Source of the DNA: Polaribacter sp. WD7
GTDB taxonomy: Bacteria; Bacteroidota; Bacteroidia; Flavobacteriales; Flavobacteriaceae
Assembly: GCF_003335085.1 (NCBI RefSeq)
Contig: NZ_QPEJ01000017.1
Location: forward strand, 496,001-560,000
Direction of reading: 5' to 3'
Length of the DNA stretch: 64,000 nucleotides
This document shows, piece by piece, positions 26,123 through 34,976 of this stretch. Under the pieces are notes generated by a model. That model was not told the DNA's origin, did not search any database, and saw nothing but the letters and a program-made list of their open reading frames with translations. The translations under genes were made by a program, and so were the position numbers. Each line of letters starts with the position of its first letter. The stretch's first letter is position 1.

Positions 26123-27016
26123 TTATAATTCTTTTAACAAGTCAGAAACTCTGTCATGTAAAGATATTTTTGATTTAAAGTCGGTATGTTCTAGAAGTGA
26201 TGTTTTTCTGCCTATTGCGATAAGTTCATGATCTGTGTTTTCTAAAATATCATCAATTTCTCTAAAGTAAGCCTCTAATTTGTCATCATAAGGCATTACA
26301 GTCATAGAAGTTACAAAACAAATATCTCTTCCGTTTTTAAAGAAATAATCTAAATTGTCTAAGGGTAAACTTTGACCTAAATATATAGTATGATTACCTC
26401 TTAACACTAACTCATAATTTAAATACAATAAACCTAATTCATGTATCTCATTTTCAGGTAAAAACAAAACATATGTTTTATTTGAATTAGAAACACTGTA
26501 TTGAAGTTTTTCTGTATTAATTTGTATTTTTTGAGCTATTAAATTAGATATAAAATGCTCGTGAGCTGGTAATAATGTATCTGTTTGCCACAGTAAACCT
26601 ATGTGAGTTAAAAAAGGAATAAAAACATCTTTAAAAACATCTCTAAAAGTCTTTTTATGTAAAAGTTTGTTATAGGTATTGTTAAACAAAACCTTGTCAA
26701 ACTGAAACATTGATAATTTAAAAGAGTTTATAGCTTCATCATTAATTGCAGACTCAAAAGCCAATTCTCTAGACTTTAGCAACATCTCTTTATCAGACAT
26801 TTTTGCAATTTTAGAGATCTTAAAGTTGTTATTATTTAATAAAACAATGTTTAAAAGCTTCTGTACACTGTCATTTGAGTAATATCGTATATTAGTACTA
26901 GTTCTTTTTGGTTGAAGTAAATTGTATCTTTTTTCCCAAATACGAATGGTATGGGCTTTAATACCTGAAATATTTTCAAGGTCTTTTATGGTAAAATCTT
27001 GTTTAATATTGTTCAA
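26123..27016 (-). CDS. MerR-family B12-binding regulator, CarH/LitR-like
   Basis: A 297-residue regulator with an N-terminal MerR helix-turn-helix ('FTIKDLENISGIKAHTIRIWEKRY') and a C-terminal cobalamin-binding half. The Wx9EH motif of CarH-type photoreceptors is complete: W143 and E153-H154. The lower-axial-ligand motif ExHxxG is present as E190-I-H192-E-L-G195. It lies at the head of the carotenoid genes on the same strand and is divergent from an ECF sigma gene. By analogy with CarH it should bind adenosylcobalamin in the dark to repress, and release DNA on light exposure. The motifs are seen; light response is inferred. Confidence 0.88.
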   Translation of the reverse strand: MNNIKQDFTIKDLENISGIKAHTIRIWEKRYNLLQPKRTSTNIRYYSNDSVQKLLNIVLLNNNNFKISKIAKMSDKEMLLKSRELAFESAINDEAINSFKLSMFQFDKVLFNNTYNKLLHKKTFRDVFKDVFIPFLTHIGLLWQTDTLLPAHEHFISNLIAQKIQINTEKLQYSVSNSNKTYVLFLPENEIHELGLLYLNYELVLRGNHTIYLGQSLPLDNLDYFFKNGRDICFVTSMTVMPYDDKLEAYFREIDDILENTDHELIAIGRKTSLLEHTDFKSKISLHDRVSDLLKEL

Positions 27017-27030
27017 AGTATTGTTTTTTT

Positions 27031-27093
27031 AATTAAACAAATTTAAAATAAATAATTTAAATAAAAGATTTTTTAAGAAATTTGTAACAAATT
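27031..27093. promoter_or_regulatory. Divergent regulatory region between regulator and sigma factor
   Basis: The 118-bp gap holds AATTAAACAAATTT at 27031-27044, resembling the half-sites near crtI, and a palindrome AAATTTGTAACAAATT at 27078-27093. Both share the core (T)TTGT.NACAAA with the element at 26064-26086, so a single regulator could bind upstream of its own gene, of crtI and of the sigma operon. Confidence 0.4.
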
Positions 27094-27134
27094 ACACTTT
27101 TAAGCTACCTATTATACAAACTAACTAACCTAGA

Positions 27135-27629
27135 GTGCAAAAAGATTTAGAAAATAAATTCTTATCGGACTTTGAAAAAAATCAAAATATAGCTCATAAA
27201 ATTTGTAGACTATATACTACAAATAGAGATGCTCATAATGATTTGTTTCAAGAAATAACCATTCAACTTTGGAATAACTATCCAAAGTTTAGAGGGGATT
27301 CTAAGTTTAGTACTTGGATGTATAGGGTTGCTTTAAATACAGCTATTTCTCTGTATCGAAAGTCAACCAGAACTATAAAAACACAAGATATAAGCGATGT
27401 TGCTTTTAAAATAAAGTCTAATGATTATGATGATACTGAAGAACGTCAATTAAAAGCGCTTTATGCAGCAGTACGCAAATTAAATGATATAGATAAGGCA
27501 CTAATTTTCTTATATCTTGAAGATAAACCTTACAAAGAAATTTCTGAAGCTTTAGGAATATCATCGGTTAACGCAAGAGTTAAGATGAATAGGGCTAAAG
27601 AAAAATTAAAAAATATACTAAACCCATAA
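27135..27629 (+). CDS. ECF-type RNA polymerase sigma factor
   Basis: A 164-residue sigma-70 family protein with a GTG start (27135; no in-frame ATG upstream). Region 2 is visible as 'DAHNDLFQEITIQLWNNYPKFRGDSKFSTWMYRVALN' (split: QEITIQLWNNYPKF, SKFSTWMYRVALN), and region 4 as 'LEDKPYKEISEALGISSVNARVK'-type helix-turn-helix (PYKEISEALGISSVNARVK). It is followed after 3 bp by a membrane protein, and it diverges from the CarH-like regulator. In other bacteria ECF factors act with CarH/LitR-type regulators in light responses, which makes a functional link plausible. Confidence 0.9.
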   Translation: MQKDLENKFLSDFEKNQNIAHKICRLYTTNRDAHNDLFQEITIQLWNNYPKFRGDSKFSTWMYRVALNTAISLYRKSTRTIKTQDISDVAFKIKSNDYDDTEERQLKALYAAVRKLNDIDKALIFLYLEDKPYKEISEALGISSVNARVKMNRAKEKLKNILNP

Positions 27630-27632
27630 TGT

Positions 27633-28247
27633 ATGGATGTATTAGATAGTTATAAAAAAGCCTGGGAAAACCAACCAGATGAAGTCCGTAAATTTTCTGC
27701 ACTAGAAATTTATAAAATGACACAAGCAAATTCTTCATCAATAGTAAAATGGATTTTTATTATTAGTATTTTAGAGTTTGTGCTATTAAACTCTCTCTAT
27801 TTTTTTGTAGATACAGGTAAAGCTATGGAAGAATACGAAAGACTTGGTTTGAGTAATTTTGTACTTTATTCTCAAATTGCCGCATATACCATTCTTTTTT
27901 ACTTTTTAGTGATGTTTTATTTGAATTATAAACGCATATCTGTTATAGATTCTACATCTAAACTGATGACTAAAATATTGAAAACAAGAAAAACGGTTAG
28001 AAACTATGTTCTTTTTAATTTAACCTATATTGCAATGGTAATGTTAACTGTAACTACAGCTACTGTAAAGACAGACCTCGATGTTTTAAATACTAAAGAA
28101 TTGCTTTTTGTTATCTTAGCTACTTTAATAGCCACGACACTTATTTTAGGAGTTTTTTGGTTGTTTTATCAACTCCTTTATGGAATTTTATTAAGAAAAT
28201 TAAACAGGAATTACAAGGAATTAGCTAAATTAGAAACTACAAATTAA
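27633..28247 (+). CDS. Four-helix membrane protein, possible anti-sigma partner
   Basis: A 204-residue protein with a soluble N-terminus ('YKKAWENQPDEVRKFSALEI', residues 6-25) and four hydrophobic helices at about 39-58, 78-98, 125-142 and 156-182. It lies 3 bp after the ECF sigma gene. Membrane proteins in that position often act as anti-sigma factors, but no zinc-binding or ASD motif is visible, so the role is inferred from position only. Confidence 0.7.
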   Translation: MDVLDSYKKAWENQPDEVRKFSALEIYKMTQANSSSIVKWIFIISILEFVLLNSLYFFVDTGKAMEEYERLGLSNFVLYSQIAAYTILFYFLVMFYLNYKRISVIDSTSKLMTKILKTRKTVRNYVLFNLTYIAMVMLTVTTATVKTDLDVLNTKELLFVILATLIATTLILGVFWLFYQLLYGILLRKLNRNYKELAKLETTN

Positions 28248-28253
28248 TCCTTC

Positions 28254-28745
28254 ATGAAAAAAGTTATCATCATATTTTTTACCATTTTGTTATCTACATC
28301 TATTTGTTCTCAACAAAAGTCTAATTTTTGGGAAAATGTTAGTTACGGAGGAGGTATAGCTATAGGTTTTGGAAATAATAATAGTACTATAGGGATTTCA
28401 CCAAGTGCAATATATAATTTTAATAATGGTTTTGCACTAGGTGCCGGTTTAGGGTATTTACGCAGCAGAATAAACGATTTTACAACTACAGCATACAATA
28501 CCTCTATAATTTCTCTTTACCAAACTAATTATGGAATACAATTTTCAGGTGAGTTTGAATATTATTTTGCTAGACAGAGAGATAACTTTGATGAAGTCTC
28601 CACTAATTTTCCTGCACTTCATTTAGGTATCGCTTATAACCAAGGTAGACGTTTTGCTTTTGGTATTCGTTATGATGTTTTATACGATGATAGTAGAAGT
28701 ATATTTGCTTCTCCTATATCGCCTATAGTTCGTTTTTATTTTTAG
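28254..28745 (+). CDS. Small outer-membrane beta-barrel-like protein
   Basis: A 163-residue exported protein with a signal peptide of about 20 residues (ends SICSQ). The rest is glycine/aromatic-rich beta strands ('YGGGIAIGFGNNNSTIGISP', 'GYLRSR', 'FSGEFEYYFARQ') ending in a C-terminal aromatic 'PIVRFYF', the usual end of an outer-membrane barrel. It is third in the sigma-factor operon (6-bp gap). Its stop overlaps the convergent threonine aldolase gene by 4 bp. Function unknown. Confidence 0.72.
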   Translation: MKKVIIIFFTILLSTSICSQQKSNFWENVSYGGGIAIGFGNNNSTIGISPSAIYNFNNGFALGAGLGYLRSRINDFTTTAYNTSIISLYQTNYGIQFSGEFEYYFARQRDNFDEVSTNFPALHLGIAYNQGRRFAFGIRYDVLYDDSRSIFASPISPIVRFYF

Positions 28746-29776
28746 AAATCTTGCAACTCTTTCAATAAAACTTGATGCATATCATCTGTATAATCTAAAT
28801 GGGTAACTATTCTAATTCTTCCTTCCCCCATTGGGGTTAACAGTATATTTTTTGTAGCCATTTTTTCAATAAAATTGTGTGCACCTATCTTTTCATCGAC
28901 ATAAAAAATAATAATATTGGTTTCTATAGGTTCTATTTTTGTTACATAAGAAACCGTAGATAGTACCTTACCAATCTCTTTTGCCTTTTTATGGTCTTCT
29001 GCCAAACGCTCTATATTATTGTCTAAAGCATACATTCCTGCTGCCGCTAAATAACCTATTTGTCTCATAGCACCACCTAATAATTTTCGAATTCTGTAGG
29101 CTTTTTGAATATGGGTTTTAGAACCCAACAACACAGAACCCACAGGAGCCCCTAAACCTTTAGATAAGCAAACAGAAATAGTGTCAAACAATTGCCCATA
29201 CTGTTTGGGAGATTCGTTTTTGGCTACTAGTGCATTAAAAAGTCTAGCTCCGTCTAAATGATACGCCAACTTATTTGATTGCGTTACTTTTCCAATTTTT
29301 TCCAATTCAGAAAAATCCCAACAAGCGCCTCCTCCTTTATTTGTTGTATTTTCTATGCACACCAACCTAGAAAAAGGTACATGAATATCTGCTCTACCAA
29401 CAACTGCTTCTTCTAATTGCGAGGCTGTAAACATACCTCTATTTCCATCTATCAATTTACAGGTAACTCCAGAATTAAAAGCTGCTCCTCCACCTTCATA
29501 ATTATAAACATGTGCGTATTTATCACAAAACAATTTATCTCCTGGTTGCGTGTGTAATTTTATAGCGGTTTGATTTGCCATAGTTCCTGAAGGAAAAAAC
29601 AAAGCGTCTTCCATTCCAAACATTGTTGCCATTTTAGTTTGCAGTTGATTAACTGTTGGGTCTCCATTAAAAACATCATCACCAACTTTTGCATTTAGCA
29701 TAGCTTCTAACATAGCTTTGCTTGGTATAGTTTTTGTGTCTGAAATTAAATCAATTGTCATTTGTTTTTTTAACAA
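28742..29776 (-). CDS. ltaE: Low-specificity L-threonine aldolase
   Basis: A 344-residue fold-type I PLP enzyme cleaving threonine to glycine and acetaldehyde. Family blocks: 'DLISDTKTIPSKAMLEAM' at the N-terminus, 'FFPSGTMANQTAI', 'CIENTTNKGGG', 'YHLDGARLFNA' and the PLP lysine in 'VCLSKGLGAPVGS'. The length is typical. It is divergent from the 820-residue gene at 29819 with only 42 bp between them. Confidence 0.92.
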   Translation of the reverse strand: MLKKQMTIDLISDTKTIPSKAMLEAMLNAKVGDDVFNGDPTVNQLQTKMATMFGMEDALFFPSGTMANQTAIKLHTQPGDKLFCDKYAHVYNYEGGGAAFNSGVTCKLIDGNRGMFTASQLEEAVVGRADIHVPFSRLVCIENTTNKGGGACWDFSELEKIGKVTQSNKLAYHLDGARLFNALVAKNESPKQYGQLFDTISVCLSKGLGAPVGSVLLGSKTHIQKAYRIRKLLGGAMRQIGYLAAAGMYALDNNIERLAEDHKKAKEIGKVLSTVSYVTKIEPIETNIIIFYVDEKIGAHNFIEKMATKNILLTPMGEGRIRIVTHLDYTDDMHQVLLKELQDF

Positions 29777-29818
29777 ATATAATTTTTTTGTAACTTAATC
29801 CGTTTAAAAATTATCTAC

Positions 29819-32281
29819 ATGAAAAGAAAACTATCTTTAATGTACTATTTTTTAGTGCTATCAACAATCTCTTTTTCACAAAAAAACAATGTTTTTGAAA
29901 ACTTAATTGAAGAAAAGATGGGAACTTATGAATTGAAGCAATATCCAGAAAAAGTTTTTATTCATACTGATAAAAATACGTATTTAGCAGGAGAAGATAT
30001 ATGGTTTTCTGGATATTTGATTAACGCTGTTACGCATAGAGAATCCACAAAAAGTTTAGTACTACATGTAGAATTGATAAGTCCCACAGATAGCATAATT
30101 GCTACAAAAAAATTATTGATGACTGATATTAATAGTGCTGGTGATTTTAAATTAGATAAAAAAGCCAAAGCAGGAGTGTACACTATTAGAGCATACACAA
30201 ATTATATGCGTAACTTTGAAAGTACTTCTTTTTTTATCAAAAAAATTTATGTGATTCCTGATGTTTTTAATGACAGTAAGACAATAAATACTACTCAAAA
30301 CTCCGAAACGATAAATAATGAAAATAAAAATAAAATAGAAAAACCTATTTTAAATTTTTATCCTGAAGGAGGATATTTGGTAAATAATCTAAAAAGTAAA
30401 GTTGCTGTAAAACTTAAAGGAAATGGATTAGACAGTTTAAAACCTTTAATTACAATAGAAGACAATACTGGTAAACAAATAACAACCTTTACTACTTATA
30501 AATTTGGTTTGGGTTTTTTTATTATTAAACCTAACGTTTTTAAAACTTATGTTGCAAAACTTACACTTGCAGACGTTACATATACATATCAACTCCCAGA
30601 AATTTTACAAAATGGGCATACCCTCAATGTTAGAAAGAAAAGACAGGAGTTGCTAATTAACCTAGAGACTAATCTAGAAAAAGGATTATTTGGTAGCACT
30701 GTTGTAATACATCAAAGAGGAAAACTAATTTTTAAAAACACCGTATATCTTTCACAAAAAAAAGGAATGCTAAAAATTCCTTTATTAAATTTTAATAGTG
30801 GTGTTGTTAATATTACCTTGTTTAATGCAGAACACAACCCCGTTAGCGAACGGTTGTATTTTGTTAATAACGTAAAGCAACATCCTTTTGCAAAAATATC
30901 AACTCAAAAAGATTTTTTTACTTCACGCAAAAAAGTCAATTTAAATATATCTTTAACAGATAGTTTACAGCAAAACATTCCTGCAAACCTTTCTTTAACT
31001 GTTAAAAAAGCAACTCCAAAGCTACAAAAAAACACTTCTCATAACATAAAATCATGGCTTTTATTAAGTTCTGATATTAAGGGTGATATTAAAAATGCAG
31101 ACTATTTCTTTGAAAAAAATAAAGATAGTAAAAGAGAATACTTACTAGATCTAGTAATGATGAGCAACGGTTGGCGAGGATTTACTTGGCAAAAATTATT
31201 AAACAATAATAGTGTAAAAAATACTTACAAAATAGAAAAAGGAATAACAATATCTGGTAAAACACTAGATAAAAAACAACCCTATGGTATTAAATCTGCA
31301 GCCACAAGATTATCGTTAAAAGGAGGTAATTTTGTTAAACAGATGGAAAAACGTTCTGATACTAATGGTGAGTTCTCATATGGCCCTTACGTTTTTTTTG
31401 ATACTATATCTGTATTTATAGAGGCAAGACTCACCAATTTTAAATCCAAAGATAAAAAACTAAGAAATATTTCAATTGTTCCTAATACAGCAATTGCAAG
31501 TCCTAAAATAGCCTACGATTCTGTAAATATTACTAATTTTAAATATGCAGATTATGTAGTAAAATATCAAAAATACTTAGCTTCCTTAAATAGTGACTTT
31601 GAAAAACAAGATAATGTTTTAGATGAGGTAATTATAAAAGCAAGATTAAAAACAAAACAAGAAGCAAGAGAGAAACAAATGAAAGAACGAGCTAGCTATG
31701 GCAATACCTTTTTTAGATATGATATTGCCACAAATGGGATAAGCGGTGCTATTACATTGTTAGATTTATTCGCAAATTCCCCACGAATAGATGTAAATTA
31801 TTCTAACGAGAGCATTAGAGTTGTCAATGAAGGTGTCCCTTTACTATTGCTAGACGAGATACCGATAGAAATGGAAGATTTAAACTTCTTAGATGCAGAA
31901 GATATTTCTTTTTACGATGTATTAATAGGCCCCTTGGCTGCTCGTTTTACAAGTTCTCAACCCGTTGTATCTATTTATACCAAAAGTGGAAACGGATTTA
32001 TTAGTAACGTTAAAAGAAGTCCTGGTATTATAGATTTTAATTTAGCAGGGTTTTACACTGCTAGAGAATTTTATAATACTGACCATGAAAACGGATTTGA
32101 AGAACAAACAAAACCTGACTTAAGGACAACTTTATATTGGAATCCTAAAATAAGTACAACTAAGGATAATGAGTTTAGTTTTTTTACTTCTGATGTTAAA
32201 ACTTCTTACATCATAGAACTACAAGGAATTACTAGCAAAGGTGTACCTATATATGAAACCAAGGAAATTTATATAGAGTAA
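29819..32281 (+). CDS. Exported MG2-like protein with TonB-plug-like C-terminal domain
   Basis: An 820-residue protein with a signal peptide (residues 1-20, ending ISFSQ). The N-terminal part resembles the macroglobulin MG2 strand ('YPEKVFIHTDKNTYLAGEDI', then 'GVYTIRAYTNYMRNF'), followed by further beta domains. Near 635-725 there is a plug-like segment ('ITLLDLFANSPRIDV', 'EGVPLLLLDEIPIEMEDL', 'DISFYDVLIGPLAARF') as in TonB-dependent receptors, but no 22-strand barrel follows. Such hybrids are common in Bacteroidota and their function is unclear; binding to a periplasmic or surface partner is a guess. Confidence 0.72.
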   Translation: MKRKLSLMYYFLVLSTISFSQKNNVFENLIEEKMGTYELKQYPEKVFIHTDKNTYLAGEDIWFSGYLINAVTHRESTKSLVLHVELISPTDSIIATKKLLMTDINSAGDFKLDKKAKAGVYTIRAYTNYMRNFESTSFFIKKIYVIPDVFNDSKTINTTQNSETINNENKNKIEKPILNFYPEGGYLVNNLKSKVAVKLKGNGLDSLKPLITIEDNTGKQITTFTTYKFGLGFFIIKPNVFKTYVAKLTLADVTYTYQLPEILQNGHTLNVRKKRQELLINLETNLEKGLFGSTVVIHQRGKLIFKNTVYLSQKKGMLKIPLLNFNSGVVNITLFNAEHNPVSERLYFVNNVKQHPFAKISTQKDFFTSRKKVNLNISLTDSLQQNIPANLSLTVKKATPKLQKNTSHNIKSWLLLSSDIKGDIKNADYFFEKNKDSKREYLLDLVMMSNGWRGFTWQKLLNNNSVKNTYKIEKGITISGKTLDKKQPYGIKSAATRLSLKGGNFVKQMEKRSDTNGEFSYGPYVFFDTISVFIEARLTNFKSKDKKLRNISIVPNTAIASPKIAYDSVNITNFKYADYVVKYQKYLASLNSDFEKQDNVLDEVIIKARLKTKQEAREKQMKERASYGNTFFRYDIATNGISGAITLLDLFANSPRIDVNYSNESIRVVNEGVPLLLLDEIPIEMEDLNFLDAEDISFYDVLIGPLAARFTSSQPVVSIYTKSGNGFISNVKRSPGIIDFNLAGFYTAREFYNTDHENGFEEQTKPDLRTTLYWNPKISTTKDNEFSFFTSDVKTSYIIELQGITSKGVPIYETKEIYIE

Positions 32282-32471
32282 ACTCGTTTTATTATTTATT
32301 TTGATGAAACTTTATAAATTCGAATATACTTCATATATAAAATTTATATCTAGAGTAAAACTTCAACTTCCAAAATATATTCTCGCTATATTTTCTCTCA
32401 ATAAGTCATCGAGTTAACACTTTAAAGGCCATTTCAATTCATAATACAATACAAGTATCGATATTTTTAAA

Positions 32472-34889
32472 TTAATAACACCCTATTGGGGAACCGTCAG
32501 GAATTTTAGGTGCTGTTAATTTTTTAAAAGAATACGGTTTTTTTAAATATTCGTCTATCTTTTTAATCATAGCATTGTCATATATTTTTTGAATTCCGTC
32601 TGACGATTTGTTGTAAAGTATCAATTTTATTTCATTCAATTTATACAAAACAATAGCATTTACCTGCGGGTATTGATTTTTATACACTCCTAAATAAAAC
32701 AACTGCTCTAATACCTTAGTATTGATAACGTTTTGTAATTCTTGATAATAGGTATCTTTATGATGTGTTTTAAATGTTTTCACAATCAATTCATCAATTA
32801 ATTCTTCTAAACCCAGTTGTTTTTTGTCTAAACTTTTATGTGCTATTAATCTAGACATTCTTTGTGGGTTTAGTAGTAAACTTAATGACATTTCAGACGC
32901 TGTTTCTACTGCAGAATACGCATCAAAAGCAACACCTAGTTTACTTTTAAATGATTCTCTTGTTCTTGCATAACCAATAGCTCTTGGAGGAAATAATGCT
33001 AATTTTTCTTTAGGTATAGCTATTTCATCAACAGCAATTGTTTTTAAAACGGCTTGTAAAGCAATACGTTCTGTAGTTCCAGAAACTGGTTTTACTACAG
33101 TTTGATTCCCTCCTTTTACTGCGTAATTATAATCTAAACCTCCTATTAATTTTGTAGTTGCCTCTGTCTGATAGCGATGAAAAAAGTAAAGCGGAACAAA
33201 AACATCTTCTAAAACAGAATACGGTTGTTGGGTTTTTATATTGTCTGTAGAGAAGTTTTGAATAGCCGTTTTTCTAATGTTTAAAACAGTATACAACTCG
33301 TCATAAATAGTAGCTCCATTATCCCACAAGTGTGCTGTTGCACTAGCACTTCCTTGAGGCCTTGCATCTGCATCAGACAAGTATTTTAATCCGCTATCAA
33401 AAGCATCAACTAAAATTGTGTGTAGTGCTTTGTCTTCATCTGTATTTTTAGGAAAATCTTGATAAGAATACGCTACAGTAACTTTATCCCAATCACCAAT
33501 TTTATCATCATAAGCCTTAGAAAAATCAATTTTATCATCATTTAGCGTCAATTTAGGATGAGGATAATCCATCACAGAAGTTCTACCATTAGTACTCGCT
33601 GCAAAATTATGTGCAAAACCTAAAGTATGTCCAATTTCATGAGCAGACAATTGTTTAATTCTTGCCAAAGCCATTTTTAGAGCAAATGCATCATCAATAG
33701 TATTGTTTTTATAAGGTGCTTGTAAGGCTTGGGCTATTAAAAAATCTTGACGAATTCTTAAACTTCCTAGGCTTACATGTCCTTTAATAATTTCTCCCGT
33801 TCTAGGGTCAGAAATATTAGCACCGTAGCTCCAACCTCTGGTAGATCTATGTACCCATTGCACTACATTGTAACGTACATCTAACATGTCTGCACCTTTA
33901 GGAAGCATTTTAAATTGAAACGCATTTTTATACCCTGCAGCTTCAAAAGCTTGGTTCCACCAACGACCACCTTCTAACAATGCACTTCTTACAGGTTCTG
34001 GGGTTCCTCTATCTAAATAATAAATAATCGGTTCAATTGCTTCAGATATTTTAGCTTCAGGGTTCTTTTTTCTTAATCTATGACGATAGATAAAACGTTT
34101 GGTTAATGCTTTATTTACTGGCGTAGCGTAATCTTGATAACTCATTTGCCAAGACCCAGAACGTGGGTCGTATTTTCTTGGTGTGTAATTGCTATCTGGT
34201 AATTCTACAAAAGAATGATGTTGATGAACTGTTATTGCGCTTGGATCTGGAGCTACACTTCTAATATTGTATCCTTTAGGTGCGCCTTTAAAAGTAAGCA
34301 TAACATCAAACTCTACATTTTTAGGAAACGCTTTTGTACGCTCTAAATGAAAAGCACTTCTACTTTTATCTAAGCTGTAATTTCCTTCTTTATTTCTAGC
34401 TAACGTTAATGCTACCCCATGAGCATCTCTCATAAAAAAAGAAGTAGCATCTACTAAATAATTATTTCCTTCTTTTTTTTGAATGGTAAAACCGTGTAAA
34501 ACAGATTTTGCAAAAGCTTCTTTAACAGAATTTTTTTCTTCTTTATTTGTGGTAATTGCTCTATAATCTAAATTGGGTTGTACCATTAGCATCTTATTGC
34601 CTGCTTTTTTAAAATAAACCACTACTCCATCTCCTAATTGTCCTCTATCTAAACCAATATCATTAGATCCAATACCTTCAGACAAAGATCTTACATACAA
34701 AAATTCGTCTTCTAACTTATCTATTTGAAGATAGATTTTGTCTGTATTTTGATCATAATAAAATGTAAAATATCCTTCATATTTTGTAACTCCTTTTTGA
34801 AGTTTTTTTTCTGATTTTTCTATAAAAAATTGAGAGAACCCATTAAAACTAAGAGCTATAAAAAGTAAGAGAAAAACTATTTTTTTCAT
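32472..34889 (-). CDS. Exported zinc metalloprotease, metzincin-like (DUF5117-type)
   Basis: An 805-residue secreted protein. I chose the second ATG (34889) because it starts a compact signal peptide MKKIVFLLLFIALSFNGFSQ; ATG 34898 is also possible. The zinc site 'HEIGHTLGFAH' at residues 417-427 has the metzincin pattern HExxHxxGxxH, and 'SVMDYPHPKL' provides a Met-turn-like segment. The N-terminal 'GYFTFYYDQNTDKIYLQIDK' matches the Bacteroidota DUF5117/DUF5118 proteases. It probably acts in the periplasm or outside the cell; the substrate is unknown. The 190-bp gap downstream (32282-32471) shows nothing recognisable. Confidence 0.85.
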   Translation of the reverse strand: MKKIVFLLLFIALSFNGFSQFFIEKSEKKLQKGVTKYEGYFTFYYDQNTDKIYLQIDKLEDEFLYVRSLSEGIGSNDIGLDRGQLGDGVVVYFKKAGNKMLMVQPNLDYRAITTNKEEKNSVKEAFAKSVLHGFTIQKKEGNNYLVDATSFFMRDAHGVALTLARNKEGNYSLDKSRSAFHLERTKAFPKNVEFDVMLTFKGAPKGYNIRSVAPDPSAITVHQHHSFVELPDSNYTPRKYDPRSGSWQMSYQDYATPVNKALTKRFIYRHRLRKKNPEAKISEAIEPIIYYLDRGTPEPVRSALLEGGRWWNQAFEAAGYKNAFQFKMLPKGADMLDVRYNVVQWVHRSTRGWSYGANISDPRTGEIIKGHVSLGSLRIRQDFLIAQALQAPYKNNTIDDAFALKMALARIKQLSAHEIGHTLGFAHNFAASTNGRTSVMDYPHPKLTLNDDKIDFSKAYDDKIGDWDKVTVAYSYQDFPKNTDEDKALHTILVDAFDSGLKYLSDADARPQGSASATAHLWDNGATIYDELYTVLNIRKTAIQNFSTDNIKTQQPYSVLEDVFVPLYFFHRYQTEATTKLIGGLDYNYAVKGGNQTVVKPVSGTTERIALQAVLKTIAVDEIAIPKEKLALFPPRAIGYARTRESFKSKLGVAFDAYSAVETASEMSLSLLLNPQRMSRLIAHKSLDKKQLGLEELIDELIVKTFKTHHKDTYYQELQNVINTKVLEQLFYLGVYKNQYPQVNAIVLYKLNEIKLILYNKSSDGIQKIYDNAMIKKIDEYLKKPYSFKKLTAPKIPDGSPIGCY

Positions 34890-34960
34890 GATAATCATAT
34901 TTTCTATAAATCTATAAAATAAAGCACTAGTTTTAAAACCATTAATCTTAAAATTTCATT

Positions 34961-34968
34961 TATTTTTG
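34961..34968 (+). promoter_or_regulatory. Minus-7 promoter element just before prfB
   Basis: TATTTTTG (34961-34968) fits TAnnTTTG and ends only 8 bp before the prfB ATG (34977), so the transcript would have a leader of a few bases at most. No good TTG -33 element is seen at the right distance. Confidence 0.45.
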
Positions 34969-34976
34969 TTCAGCTT

